From positions 4,992,931 through 5,056,930 of the forward strand of contig OY755047.1 in NCBI GenBank assembly GCA_963576565.1: a DNA stretch of 64,000 bases, written 5' to 3'. This document shows, piece after piece, positions 38,577-50,837 of the stretch. The DNA is from Aspidapion aeneum. Its lineage: Eukaryota > Arthropoda > Insecta > Coleoptera > Brentidae. The translations under genes were made by a program, and so were the position numbers. The first letter of the stretch is position 1. Every line of letters begins with the position of its first letter. The notes beneath the pieces are model-generated. The model ran no database searches, had not been told where the DNA came from, and worked only from the letters and a program-made list of their open reading frames with translations.

Positions 38577-39400
38577 ATATTTTGCTTCCAGAGAAAACGG
38601 TGCCTTATATTAATTCAGTTCCAATTTATTATAAAACAATTTCTTTTTCACATCAAAATAAAGAGGCAAGATATTTTTTGTGCTATATCAAGAAAATATT
38701 CTCTTGGTGAATAGAAAAGCACAAATTATTTTAGTTCAAAGCAATTCGCTTTGATCTAAGACAATTTTTTTTAACCGTGTATCGTTTATTTTTTTATTTA
38801 ATGAGGTTTTAATAAAATTATTTAAGGAAAATTAAGACCTACTATTAAAAAATAAATAATATTAATATACCGTAAAATTAATAAAATAACAAATCAATAA
38901 AATGTAAACTGTTCATTACTTATTGTATATACGCTTTTTGTTTTAATTTGCATTTTTTAATACCGACAGTGTTTATTGTAATTTTTTATAGGTTGATTTT
39001 TATCCGAAAAAATAATGGCTAGGCAATAATTATTACATAAAAAAAAATTATAATAAAAATATATGGTAAATTGATGCGTGAAGCGATTCTGCAGCAGTGG
39101 CATGATTGGGAGGTCAGATACACTTTAGGCCCCCCTAGATACAAAATAATCCTCAAAACGCGCCTTAATAAATTAATAAATCCTTTAAAAAAATATATAT
39201 ATTCAAGAAATTTATGAAATTTAGACTTGCGCCCCCCTAAAAAAGGAAATAATTATTTAGTGATGCCACTTATTAAGAGAAGGTTGTTTTTTTTTATAAA
39301 TAGAAATAGGATAAAATAATCACAACTAGATGATTTGATCGGTCATTAATTAATAACTAATATTTTTGTCCAATATAAACAAATTATTATTACCATGTAA
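38577..39400. other. Repeat-rich intergenic; possible hAT MITE
   Basis: At 39104-39269 CAGTGGCATGATTGGG is matched, inverted, by AGTGATGCCACT, with C-rich sequence inside, like the other hAT-type MITEs here. Target duplication not seen. The rest is AT-rich with no gene. Confidence 0.5.
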
Positions 39401-40300
39401 GTTTTAAACGTTTTTCTACGTTGTTCGACGCCTATTCTCCACCTCCTTCGATCCTGACAATCATCTTCTGTCAAGTTTTTTGACTCATTGATCTTTGAAT
39501 TGATTGTGGCCATTCCAGTTTAGGACGCCCTTTTTTCTGCGCTCTATTGGTTGCCATTCTAGGACCTGCTTTGGTAATCTTTCGTCGCTCATCCGTTGTA
39601 CATGGCCGTACCATATCAGTTGTCTTTTAATGTTGTCATCCGTTATGCTTCCTTCGATTCCCATTCTTTCTTTTATGGTCTCATTTCTTATATGCTCTGT
39701 TCTAGATATTCTCATTGATTTTCTTATTGCATCCATTTCGACACTTTTGTGTGCTTTAGATTATTGTTACATATATGTTAAATTTTACATTCTTTTTTAA
39801 CATTCTGCTCCATAAAATACTGTTAAGACACCCAATAACCTTTTTTGCTTTTACTATTCTTTTTTCCAGTTCTCTACAGTCTGTTCCTGTCTTATCAAAT
39901 GTTACACCCAAGTATACATACTCATTGCATGGAGATATTGTTTATCCATTGTCTAGTTCTAACACACTTGATTCGTTTCCAATACATAAGTAATGTGTCT
40001 TATCCACGTTCACTGTTAACCCCCACTTTCGGTATTCTTCCGTTAAGTTTCTCATCATATACTCCATGTCTTCTTTATCATTAGCTACAATTACTTGGTC
40101 GTCAGCAAACTGTAGTGTGTTTATGGTAAATCGGTCGTTAAGTTGTATTCCCATGCCGTGTACTTTACGTTTCAGTTCTTTTATCGTTTTTACGTATGTA
40201 TAATTGATATGAGTTTGCTCTAACACTGCTCATATTCTTTTTACTGGAGCGGTATTATATGCTTTTTGTAGGTCCACAAAATTTAATAAAGATTTTTTAA
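39400..40300 (-). mobile_element. Non-LTR retrotransposon, 3' part, family 2 (copy 1)
   Basis: Minus-strand frames give a reverse transcriptase end (TINTLQFADDQVIVANDKED, then KWGLTVNVDKTHYLCIG) at 39942-40226 and the tail (RISRTEHIRNETIKERMG, WYGHVQRMSDERLPKQ) at 39485-39736. The two are out of frame. The FADD catalytic box is kept. About the same organisation as the family at 30 and 63 kb but clearly diverged. Confidence 0.82.
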
Positions 40301-42039
40301 AGTTTTCAAAAATGTTGTTTAATTAACGTAATATACCTATTGACAAATTTAAATTTTTTTAGATTAACAAAAGCTAAAATTAATTGAGTTTTGATTCCTC
40401 CCATGAAATAAGACAAGTAGAAATAAATTAATAACAAGTAAACTATTTTGTTTTTTATAATGTTAAGGAAAAACTAAAAAAAGAAACATTATTTGCTTTA
40501 ATCATTCTCTTGCCTTACTCTCTATAGGATTGTGCAATTAAACTTTCAAAATTAATAAAAGAAAAATATTTTATTTACTTGCCATTTAATTTGTGCATTT
40601 ATTTAAACTGTCTATTATTATTAAATTAATTTATAAAACGTGAGATAAACCTCAAATAAATTTTTATTGTCCCATTTATTAATAAGTGATTGCATATACC
40701 TACCTAAAATTATTTTTCCTAATCTTGTTTCTAAGTTAGTGTTCCATACTACCTAATAAACATTTTTTTTAGGAAAAAAAATTTTGCTGAAAAAAATACA
40801 AGTTTTTCTATATGATTTGGCTAAACCATAGAGAAGTACTTTATTGTACTTTTTGTACATACTTTGCTTATTTACACAATAAGGTGTCCTTATTTGCTAA
40901 AAATGTATTTTTTTTTTGTTGTGAAATTAAACTAATTTATTATTTTTATTAATTGTATGGCTAGTTCCCTTTTCAGTTCAATAGTGTGAAAATTGGTTGG
41001 GTAGGGGTTAGATTTTTCAGAAATACTTTTTTTTAAAATTACCGACGTTTTGCTTTATTTAAAATTATCATCAGGGTTCTAAAATAGACAAGAAAAAACC
41101 CCTGTTAGATAGCATTTTAGTGGTTACATCATTCTAAATTTAACAGTGAGAACAAAATAAATAAAAATATAAAGTTAACATAATTTTACAAAAATAGTAA
41201 AACAAAATTTAAAGAATTGGAGACATTTGTTACAAAATGCAATAAAAATAACCCAGGCAACTTGGGTTGCGCCCATGTATCAATCATCAGCGCGCCACTA
41301 AGGGGGGGGGGGGGCTTTTCTGAAAAATTTCATAAATTAAAAACTTAAATAGCATAAAATGCGGCATCATGGGGTCTCGGACCCCCCAAGGATCTCGCCC
41401 CTCACGGACCTATTCCTGGGTGCGCCTTTGGTGACAGCCAAAATGAGATTTTGTTCCAAAAAAAGTTCCATGACAAGTCCTACAAGTTTTTGTGGCTCAC
41501 CACAATATAATACTTTTTTTGTTTTAAATTGGTAGGCTTGTTTTTCTTTACAAAATACATGTTTTGTTTTTAAGTAATTATCAAATTATTGCAGTTTTTT
41601 TTTAATTAGTATTAAAAACATTTTAACTAATTAAGTATTTACGATTTTGATCTTTACTTAAAAGGATGTACCCCTAAGAATTGCAACAAATTTTAAAAAA
41701 AATTATTATGTACGTATACCATTATAAACTGTACCTGTTGTAACCTTTAATTTTGCAAAAAAAAAACAGATAATTGCCCATTAACAGTATATCTAAATTA
41801 CTAAAGAATTTTAAGTCTTATGCAACGCGTGTTAATATTAACCTTAGAATTAATAAAACACGAGTATTTTTACATATTTAAATATTTTTTTTTGTAACGG
41901 TTTTGATTAAACATAAATGCAGACACATTTTTCATATTCAGGTAAAAAAAATCAAACTTTTGCAACCAGACTTTTAAATAATTTTATGTTTTAGTGTATT
42001 CTCTAGAGAGTATGCAAAATATGAGGACCGCAGTTTGAC
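40301..42039. other. Intergenic; contains one G-rich MITE
   Basis: 41290-41435 is a G/C-rich hAT-like insert (GCGCGCCACTAAGGGGGGGG ... ATTCCTGGGTGCGCCTTTGG). The rest is AT-rich with no frame or RNA gene recognised. Confidence 0.5.
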
Positions 42040-42795
42040 AATGGATTCTAGCTGAGAATAGGTCACAGAATAACGACCTGGATGTTGCCAAGCCAGTTTT
42101 TGATACAATTTTTTTGTATCACGCCTCCTCTTATAGTCATGTTCAAATTTCTAACAATTTAATTAAGTCGACGCCCTAAAGCTACAATGACACAGAAATG
42201 CATCAAAAATGTGTAAAATCTATCCTAAAAATCATAACAAAAACATTTCATGTAAAAAAAAGCCAAGTACGCGAAAGTGGTATTCCGTAAAAAGAATTGA
42301 GATAAAAGTAAAGCCAAGTTCTCCAATACAAATTTCAAAACGAATGGTTCTTACTAGTTTGGAAAGTTTTTTTTATACTTTGTTCAATCTGCCAAAGCTC
42401 AACTCTCTAGCATTTTTTACATAATTTTACCTGTATAGGGGAGGGGAGTAAATCACAGTTTTGGGATTTTTTGATTTTTTCCAGGGGTTTGGTCATAATT
42501 TCGATCAGTCTGCCAAATTTCAGCTTTATAGCATGTCTGGAAGTACAGTAGAATTTTGATGATCTATACATGAGTGAGTGAGTGAGTGCCAATTTCGACG
42601 TTTTTTGAAATTTCGTAACTACTTTACTACTTTATGGAATTCCATGAAACTCGGAGGGGTTGTTAACTTTTTGTAGGTCTATGACTGTGCAAAGTTTGAG
42701 ATTCGTAGCTCATTTCAAAGTAGAGTTTTAGATACGTCAAATATCGCGAACTTGGCGAGGCACTACCGTGCCCTCAGATTATATTAGTTTTTTAA
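42040..42795 (+). repeat. Family-Y interspersed repeat (uninterrupted copy)
   Basis: Contains GTACGCGAAAGTGGTATTCC, ATGAGTGAGTGAGTGAGTGC and TAGAGTTTTAGATACGTCAA, ending near ACTTGGCGAGGCACTACCGT. The same words recur, inverted, at 47.7-48.0 and 50.16-50.26 kb, and directly at 49.9 kb. Non-coding, unassigned. Confidence 0.7.
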
Positions 42796-42974
42796 ATCTC
42801 GTTGTTATATTTCTATATGGAAAAAAAACATTATGTAATAAAATCAAGTTTCATATATATGCCAATAAATGTATTTACATCACACTCCTACTTATCCAGT
42901 ACAAATAAATATCAAACTAAATTTATAGGCCAGTCATACCAACTAAAAAAAAAAAGAAACTTGGAAAAAAATAG

Positions 42975-43018
42975 GTGCGAGCCTCAGAGTAATAACATTA
43001 TTACTCTAAGGTGCGAGC
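42975..43018. mobile_element. Micro-palindrome with 8-bp target duplication
   Basis: GTGCGAGC (42975-42982), a 28-bp insert made of two 13-bp inverted arms (CTCAGAGTAATAA / TTATTACTCTAAG, one mismatch) around CA, then GTGCGAGC (43011-43018). Sister of the insertion at 34290-34320. Confidence 0.85.
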
Positions 43019-43359
43019 TGAATTTTTGTATAATTCTTTCGTAGCATCTGCGACACATCCATATCACATATTCTCCGCCTAAATCGCCTTTGAGCTTCGC
43101 TAGATATAAAGCCCCAAACTTCGTAAAAATCAGTTTTTTGCGATTTTCTAGAAAACTAACTTTTTTAAAAAAGTGTAGAAAGAAATCGATATTGTATAGC
43201 AGTTTTTCGCCTGCTTTTGTTTTTTGTTTCTCTCGTATCTCGGTAGATGGCGCTTCTTGCGATTGTTTTCTCACTATTTACACTTGATTAGAGACAAAAC
43301 CGTCTAATTAACTTCGCAAGAATTTTTTTTTTTTTTTACCGGTATGCGCACTCGCAAGG

Positions 43360-44600
43360 AGATCCCTATCACGCTCGAGAAGCGGCAAGTGCGCGGAAAT
43401 GTTGGTGTGTGTTGGTTTTGAAACGGTTCAGGTTGCAACCTGCAGGGAAAACTGTCGCAGGGAGTTTATTCCACAGCGATGCTGTTCTCCAGAGATATGA
43501 ATTCTGATATAATGAGGTTCTTGGTGCCTCTATTTTGACAATAAATTGATGGTTACCGTCTGTTTGACGTGTTCGCCTAGTAGGTGCTACTCCCGGGGGG
43601 ATCATACGTGCCAACTCTTCAGAGCATTTTCCGTGATAATACCTGTAGAAGAGAGATAGATCGCCCACAGTTCTTCGATGTTCGAGACTATCCAAGCTAC
43701 GGGTAAGTGCGGGGTCATTGATCAGCTTGATAGCTCGTTTTTGCACGGTGTTCAAAAGCATTAAGGTATGTTTGGGTGCCGCACTCTATATATGTGAGCA
43801 GTACTCCATAGTTGGTCGAATCTGGGCTTTGTAGAGTGTCAGCAGTTGGCTTGGTGTATACAGATATCTTGTACGAAATAGCACCCCAAGCTTTTGGGAC
43901 GCCCTTTTGGCTATATCTGCCACGTGACTGTGCCAAGACATGTTGGTCTCTGCAGTGACTCCTAAGATGTTCAACTGGCTCTGCAATGCGACAGCACTTC
44001 CAGATAGCATAATGTTTGGCTGACCGGTGCTGGTCTTTTTTGAAAACAGGGCTGCTTGGGTTTTCTGCGCGTTGAACTGTACAAGGTTTTTGTTGCCCCA
44101 GTCCTCTATTATCTCCAAGTCGTTATTTATCTGTGATATTTCAGTTAGTCTAAGGTAATGGAATTCACGTGCGGAGAGACATGTGGGTGGTATGACTGAG
44201 GAGACTACATTGCCATCATCTGCAAAGCAATAAAGTGGATTTACTGTTTTATCTATGAGGTCATTGATGTAAATCAGAAAAAGTGTTGGCGAAAGGATTG
44301 CTCCCTGTGGCACACCAGCATTTATTTGGTAAGAGTTGGAGTTCCGGCCATCCAGTGCAACATAAATGGATCTATCCTTAAGGTAACTTTCAAACCAAGT
44401 GCAAAGTCTCGGCGACAATCCCGTTGCTTTGAGCTTGTTGAGCAGATTTTCATGCCAGACTTTATCGAATGCTTTAGATATATCTAAGGCAATTGTTCTT
44501 GTTTCACCTCGCAACTCAATTGCTTTTTGCCATAAGTGAGTGACGTATGTAAGTAAATCGCCAGTTGACCTATATTTTCGAAATCCGTATTGCTTGTCAC
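43360..44600 (-). pseudogene. Non-LTR reverse transcriptase of jockey/CR1 type, frameshifted
   Basis: Minus-strand frame 43786-44514 carries RT motifs in order: ALDISKAFDKVWHENLLNKL, NAGVPQGAILSPTLFLIYIN, CFADDGNVV (catalytic), then WGNKNLVQFNAQKTQAALFS and LGVLFRTRYL. The C-terminal part (TVQKRAIKLINDPALTRSLD, SLWNKLPATVFP) is in another frame at 43369-43761. The N-terminal endonuclease is absent. This is a third non-LTR family, distinct from those at 30, 40, 61 and 63 kb. Confidence 0.88.
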
Positions 44601-45160
44601 ATTAACCAGCAGTGTTCTGAGGAGTCCCATAAGGACGAAACAGTTAACTGTCAACACTTAGTAGGTGTCCATTAGATCTTGGACCCCCGTGAGGTTAAGC
44701 TTTCAGGCTACCCACGGAAAAATATGAAAGAAACAAAAACTCCTTTTTGCCCGATTAGCCACGAAACTTGTTTGATAAAAATTAAATTATCAAAATCCCA
44801 TTCGGCTGGTATTAACCATTTTCCTAACCTTTAGCTAAAGTTGTTTAACTTTAAAAAAACTCAAACTAAACGTTAATAAATGGTGATTGGTACAAGTGGA
44901 GATCAAATTTAAGATTATAAAGGATTAACATTTTAGAATAAGTTACAGAGTGAAAAAAAATTAAATAAAAAAAATCATTTATTTAAAATATATTTTTTAA
45001 ATTTTATGTACTTTTATTAATTTTATAGTATAGATGATTTCACCTATTTTTTCTCTCTTGTCTTTTTTTGAAATAGTAACTAGTTTTCAAAAAAAAATCG
45101 CAAGAAACTGATTTTTAAAACATTTAGTGCCTTATTATTTAGCGAAGGTCAAGGAGGATT
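44601..45160. other. Intergenic, no gene
   Basis: AT-rich; nothing supportable. Confidence 0.5.
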
Positions 45161-45164
45161 TTGC

Positions 45165-45895
45165 CAAAGAAAATATGAGCGTGCAACAAGACGCTAGCGC
45201 TACCAAGTCCACTTTCAATCCCTGGCTTCGCAAGCGCAGATCTACCAATATTATTTACCTCATGAATAGATGCATACAGGGTGATTTTCACTTGAATGAT
45301 TCTAACCACATGAAAATAGAAAGTTTCAAAAACCTAACCTAACAAAACCTAATCAAATCTAACCGAACCGAAAGAAACTGAACCAATAATTTTTTTCAAA
45401 AAAAAAACTTTCCTGACTTCCTGCCCGGGATCCTAGAGGATGTGAATCCGAACCGAACCAAACCGAACCTAACTAAACTGAACCAAACCTAACCTAACCA
45501 AACTAAACTACAACACGTACTGCTAATTAGGTTTAGTTGGGTAGGGTTAGGTTTGGATAGGTTCGGTTCGGTACGGTCCGGTTCGGATTCACATCCTCTA
45601 GCATCCCAGGTAGGAAGTCAGGAAACTTTTTTTTTGAAAAAAAATATTGGTTTAGTTTGCTTTGGTTCGGTTCGGTTAGATCTGATTAGGTTTCGTTAGG
45701 TTAGGTTTTTGAAACTTTCTATTTTCATGTGGTTAGAATCATTCAAATGAAAATCACCCTGTACATCGATTCTAATACATGAGGTAAATAATATTGGTAG
45801 ATCTACGCATGCGAAGCCAGGGATTAGAAGTGGACTTGGTAGCGCTAGCGTCTTGTTGAGCGTGCACCTATTTTTTTCTAGGCATATTCTCAATA
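45165..45895. repeat. Long inverted repeat rich in TTAGG/TTCGG-like motifs
   Basis: Arms of about 340 bp (about 45175-45512 and 45535-45885) around a ~20-bp centre. Matching landmarks are CAACAAGACGCTAGCGCTAC with GTAGCGCTAGCGTCTTGTTG, and GAGGATGTGAATCCGAACCG with CGGTTCGGATTCACATCCTC (the right-hand landmark is GGTTCGGATTCACATCCTC). Each arm has degenerate CCTAA/CCGAA pentamer-like repeats (AACCTAACCTAAC; CCGAACCGAACC). Non-coding. Confidence 0.85.
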
Positions 45896-46104
45896 TGACC
45901 GGGCTATTATTATGTCTTGCAAGTATTAAACCAAATTAATTTATTTTATTATCCAGGATACTTTTTTTTCAGGACGTAAGTATGTGAAAATATAACATGA
46001 CATAACTGTTTCAGAATAACGTATACAAAAATAAATGGATTTGTGATGGATCTGATACCTTCCTGGCCCATTAGCACACTCTAAATCTGCCTTAAAAAGA
46101 TTTT

Positions 46105-47546
46105 TTCTATAAGCGTGCGGAAAAGTCCACTTTTCCGCACGCATTTTAGTGTGGAAAGTGCCACTTTTCCGCACTAGTGCGGAAAAGTAAATTTGTTACG
46201 ATTTTGAGGTGTTCTATAACATTTAGACCGTTCAAAATACATTTGTATCTTTCCTAGCACACGAAATATCCTAAAAATATTCAAATTTACTAAAATTCTG
46301 CTATATTTTCAATATTTTCGATAAAATAAAGTTTTCAGTAAAATAGGTTCAAATTATAAGTTTTAAACCTCCCCGGTATAAATATCGTCATTGTCAATGT
46401 CAAACCACAATGAACACTAGTGGTTTTAGATTTGGCATCTTAAATCACCATAGCAACAAAGTACAAACAAACTGTCAAAACAAAGCCAATTTTGCAGATA
46501 CAAGCGTCTTTTGAATTTTTCAAACAAAAAAATTAGATTTTCAATGGATTCTTCGGACGAAGATCTACCCCAGTCAGTTCTAGAAGCCGCTAGAATGTCA
46601 ATAATAATAATTGATTTGATTAAAACGTTTTGAATATAAATAATTTTCTGATTAATTTTTAGTTTTTTCCTCACGCTTATAGAAAAAATAGTGTACCTAA
46701 CTCGTGCGTAAAGTGTCTTTTCCGCACTTGATTGCTGGCCAAACTCCGCTATCGCGTCGTTTGGCCATCTGCAATCGCGTGCGGAAAAGAGGCACTTTCC
46801 GCACTAGTTAGGTAAACTACTATTTTCTACAAGCGTGCGGAAAAGTCCACTTTTCCGCACGCATTTTAGTGTGGAAAGTGCCACTTTTCCGCACTAGTGC
46901 GGAAAAGTAAATTTGTTACGATTTTGAGGTGTTCTATAACATTTAGACCGTTCAAAATACATTTGTATCTTTCCTAGCACACGAAATATCCTAAAAATAT
47001 TCAAATTGACTAAAATTCTGCTATATTTTCAATATTTTCGATAAAATAAAGTTTTCAGTAAAATAGGTTCAAATTATAAGTTTTAAACCTCCCCGGTATA
47101 AATATCGTCATTGTCAATGTCAAACAACAATGAACACTAGTGGTTTTAGATTTGGCATCTTAAATCACCATAGCAACAAAGTACAAACAAACTGTCAAAA
47201 CAAAGCCAATTTTGCAGATACAAGCGTATTTTGAATTTTTCAAACAAAAAAATCAGATTTTCAATGGATTCTTCGGACGAAGATCTACCCCAGTCAGTTC
47301 TAGAAGCCGCTAGAATGTCAATAATAATAATTGATTTGATTAAAACGTTTTGAATATAAATAATTTTCTGATTAATTTTTAGTTTTTTCCTCACGCTTAT
47401 AGAAAAAATAGTGTACCTAACTCGTGCGTAAAGTGTCTTTTCCGCACTTGATTGCTGGCCAAACTCCGCTATCGCGTCGTTTGGCCATCTGCAATCGCGT
47501 GCGGAAAAGAGGCACTTTCCGCACTAGTTAGGTAAACTACTATTTT
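46105..47546. repeat. Near-identical 720-bp tandem duplication
   Basis: Two head-to-tail copies with an exact offset of 720 bp (AAGCGTGCGGAAAAGTCCAC at 46111 and 46831). I count about four base differences, so the duplication is young. Each copy starts with a hairpin of GTGCGGAAAAGT words and ends with another (CCTAACTCGTGCG / CGCACTAGTTAGG). Each also has a small plus-strand frame MDSSDEDLPQSVLEAARMSI... of 29 codons (46544-46633; 47264-47353). Just before it, 46029-46085 is a short family-X edge fragment. Confidence 0.9.
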
Positions 47547-47689
47547 GTAACGAAGTTTTCAGCAGTAACATAAATTATTGAAAAAAACTATAGATTAAAA
47601 GGGTCACTTTAGACCCTAAAACTAGGGACGAATTTGCCCTTCTTAATCCCAAAAGTGCATAAAATAAAAAATATCAAATTTTTCGTTGA

Positions 47690-50260
47690 AACAAATATAA
47701 TCTGAGGGCCTCGCCAAGTTCGCGCTGCTGTACCATCTTTTCTTGAAACATTTCAGCCCATATTTGACCTATCTAAAACTCTACTTCAGAATGAGCTACG
47801 AATTTCAAACTTTGCAAAATCGTAGATCTCCATGGAGTTAACAACCCCTCCAAGTTTCATGGACTTCCATAAGTTAGTAAAGTAGTTACAAAATTTCAAA
47901 AAATGTCAAAATTGCCACTCACTCACTCATCTACTCACTCATGCATAGATCATCAAAATTCTACTGTACAGCGTGTCCCATTTTCGATGGGATTAAATAG
48001 GAAACTCGGTTATTATTAAAGATATCGATTTTCTGATTGCACCTTACCGTGCTCTTTTTTGGAGCCCTTAAAAATGGTGTAATCAGATTTTTGCTATACC
48101 CCGTGGTTTCGCTAATACAGGGAGTTTTTGAAAAAATTGCATTTTAATTAATTCCTTGTATCTCGCTTATTTTGCAAGATATTTTTATTCTGTAAAAACC
48201 TCTCTATGGCAACTTTTTTAGTACAAAATAATGACGTTGTCAATTTTTAAAAATATTGTTTAGTTTTTGAGATATGGTATTTATCATAAAAAAATTAAAT
48301 ACGGACCTGGATTTTTTTTATTACTACTTTGATTAGTTCCATGCTATTATTACCTTGAAATGATAAAACTTTAATATTTTTTTGATTTAAGGTTAAAAAA
48401 AGCTATTTAATATTTGAAAAAAAAATATAGTCCGAACCTGGAAATTTTCAACGTAATTATAAATTAAAAATTGCAAGACACACTAGTTGAACGATTTTTA
48501 GTTTATCTATTTTGAAATGATAATTAAAAGATTTATAAATAAAGTAAAAAACGTTAAAAAGTTACAAAAATAATATCATACTAATTATTTGATAACCGAA
48601 CAGCAGGTCGTGAAATTTACAAAACAAAAGCGTGGAATTGACATTGTCATTTTACTTGTCATTTTTCTAATTAGCTTACAATTATTTTAAACTGGCTAGA
48701 AATCGACCATATCCAGATTTTGAAAAATGTGATATGTTTGACTGCTTCATTCAAGCAACAAAATCCCAATATTTAAATGGCAGAAATATTTTTATGCAAA
48801 ATGCGTTAAGAAAAATTACTCAAAAATGCCAACAATGTCTTACACATAATGGTAATCAGAAATATTAGTTATTTTTTATAATTTGTTTTTTTTTGTATTT
48901 TTCGTAGACTTTGTTTCAAATAAATCTGTAAATTAACGTAAAACCATTTTAATATGCTAAGTATCAAAACAGTTAAACTAAAAATTGTTTAAATAGCAAT
49001 TTTTAGTTTATATTTATGTTGGAAATATTCAGGTTCGGACTAATTTTTTTAAAAATATTAAATATTTTTTTTTACCTTAAAACAAAAAATTTTTAAATTT
49101 TTATTATTTTTTGATAATACTAGCATGAAACCACTCAAGAAAGTAATAAAAAAAATCCAGGTCCGTATTTAATTTTTTTGTGATAAATACCATATCTCAA
49201 AAACTTAAGAATATTTTAAAAAATTGACAACGTCATTATTTTCTTCTAAAAAAGTTGCCATAACAATGTTTTTACAGAATAAAAGTATCTCGCAAAATAA
49301 GCGAGATACAAGGGATTATTAAAAATACCATTTTTTCAAAAACTCCCTGTATTAGCGAAACTACGGGGTATAGCAAAAATCTGATTACGCTATTTTTAAG
49401 GGCTCAAAAAAAGAGCACGGTAAGGTGCAATCAGAAAATCAATATCTTTAATAATAACCGAGTTTCCCATTTAATCCCATCGAAAATGGGACACGCTGTA
49501 CTTGCAGACATGCTACAAAGCTGAAATTTGGTACACTCCCTCCCCCATACATGTAAAGTTATGTAAAAGTAACATTGCCCATTTGCAGAGGCGCTAGAGA
49601 GCTGAACTTTGGCAGATTGATACAAAATATGATAAAATTATAGGAAAAAATTTAAAAACTTCAAAATTTTAATTAACTTCCCTCCCCTATAAATGTAAAG
49701 TTATATAAAATTGCCTACTTCCAGGAAAACTAGAGAGCTGAGCTTTAGAAGGCTGATAGGAGCTATGATAAAACCATAGGAAAATATAAAAAAAACTCAA
49801 AATTTTTAATAAAGCATTGCAAAAGTTTTGAACAATATCCCGCATATTTTACTACTTTAAAACTTAAATATTATCCAAATCCTTTAAAAAAGGAGTGAAA
49901 TCATAACAAAAACATTTGTAAACTGTAACATGTAAAAAAAAGCGAAGTACGCGAAAGTGGTATTCCGTAAAAAGAATTGAGATAAAAGTAAAGCTAAGTT
50001 CTCCAACAAAAATTTCAAAATAAAAGGTTTTTACTAGTTTGAAAATGTTTTTCTAAACTTGGCTATTACGGCTGCAAATGACTCTTAGGCACAGTGCGAA
50101 ATTGAAGATAAAGAAGTTTGGCTGGAATAGCAAAATTTAAAAAAACATTTCCAACCTAGTAAGAATCTTTCATTTTGAAATTTGTATTGGAGAACTTGGC
50201 TTTGCTTTTACCTCAATTCTTTTTACGAAGTACCACTTTCGCGTACTTGGCTTGTTATGA
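47690..50260 (-). repeat. Family-Y repeat copies, split by a foldback
   Basis: The left part (47690-47968) and right part (49499 on) are the inverse of 42.4-42.8 kb. The foldback 47969-49498 sits between CTACTGTA and TACTTGCAGACATGC, where the 42.5-kb copy has an uninterrupted site. Further partial Y copies follow, direct at 49.9 kb and inverted at 50.16-50.26 kb. Confidence 0.7.
47969..49498. mobile_element. Long foldback element, TA-flanked, CAGCGTGTCCC ends
   Basis: Starts CAGCGTGTCCCATTTTCGAT and ends with the inverse. Arms of about 500 bp stay similar throughout (GGTATAGCAAAAATCTGATT in one arm and AATCAGATTTTTGCTATACC in the other; GTCCGAACCTGGA and TTCAGGTTCGGAC). The spacer is about 500 bp of AT-rich DNA. 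TA on each side. No transposase. Confidence 0.88.
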
Positions 50261-50463
50261 TCGTATTTTTCTTTGAAATAGGGTTACCAGACGTCCGGAT
50301 TAATCCGGACATGTCCGGATTTTTACTACGTCCGGGTGGGTCCGGGCGGATTTTTCATAAACGTCCGGATTTTAAAGTAGCCGCCTTTATAAACATCAAA
50401 TAATTTTTCAAAAAATGTAAACAATAATCGTCGATAAATTTAGCAGTGTGAATTCACCTTTAA

Positions 50464-50766
50464 GCGGGGTCTTCACATAATGTTTTACCTTACATCTTGC
50501 CTGGTCAGTCAAAACGCATCAAGTAAAACTTTGTGTGTAGACGGAAAAACGGACGTTTTACTTGAACTGATTTAAGACGGAAGACCGCCTAGAGAACTGA
50601 CCGGATCACTCATTGTTTTCCAATAAAACCATCGTTTTGTATCAAAAACTGATCTAAAAACGTACGTTAAAACTATCAAGTGTCTACGCTAGTCTTTCAA
50701 CCGTCATACTTGACCCTTTTGACTGACAGGCAAGACGTAAGGTAAAACGTTATGTTAAGACCCCGC
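50464..50766. mobile_element. MITE with GCGGGGTCTTCACATAATG ends, nested in a hAT
   Basis: GCGGGGTCTTCACATAATGT at the left is matched, inverted, by ACGTTATGTTAAGACCCCGC at the right; the match runs about 40 bp with few differences. TTAA lies on each side (50460-50463, 50767-50770), compatible with a piggyBac-type target. About 303 bp, non-coding. Confidence 0.75.
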
Positions 50767-50837
50767 TTAAAGTAGTATTATTAATTTCGCCTTGTTGAAT
50801 TACACTTCTGCCGTGTGGTCTTAAGCTACACACAATT

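Noticed and set aside
45127..45342. A 71-codon frame with MPYYLAKVKEDFAKENMSVQ
   Set aside because: It runs into the inverted repeat, and its second half is repeated in the other arm in reverse. No known domain.
46426..47394. Two 82-codon minus-strand frames in the 720-bp duplication
   Set aside because: They are duplicated DNA read antisense to the MDSSDEDL frame, with no recognisable domain.
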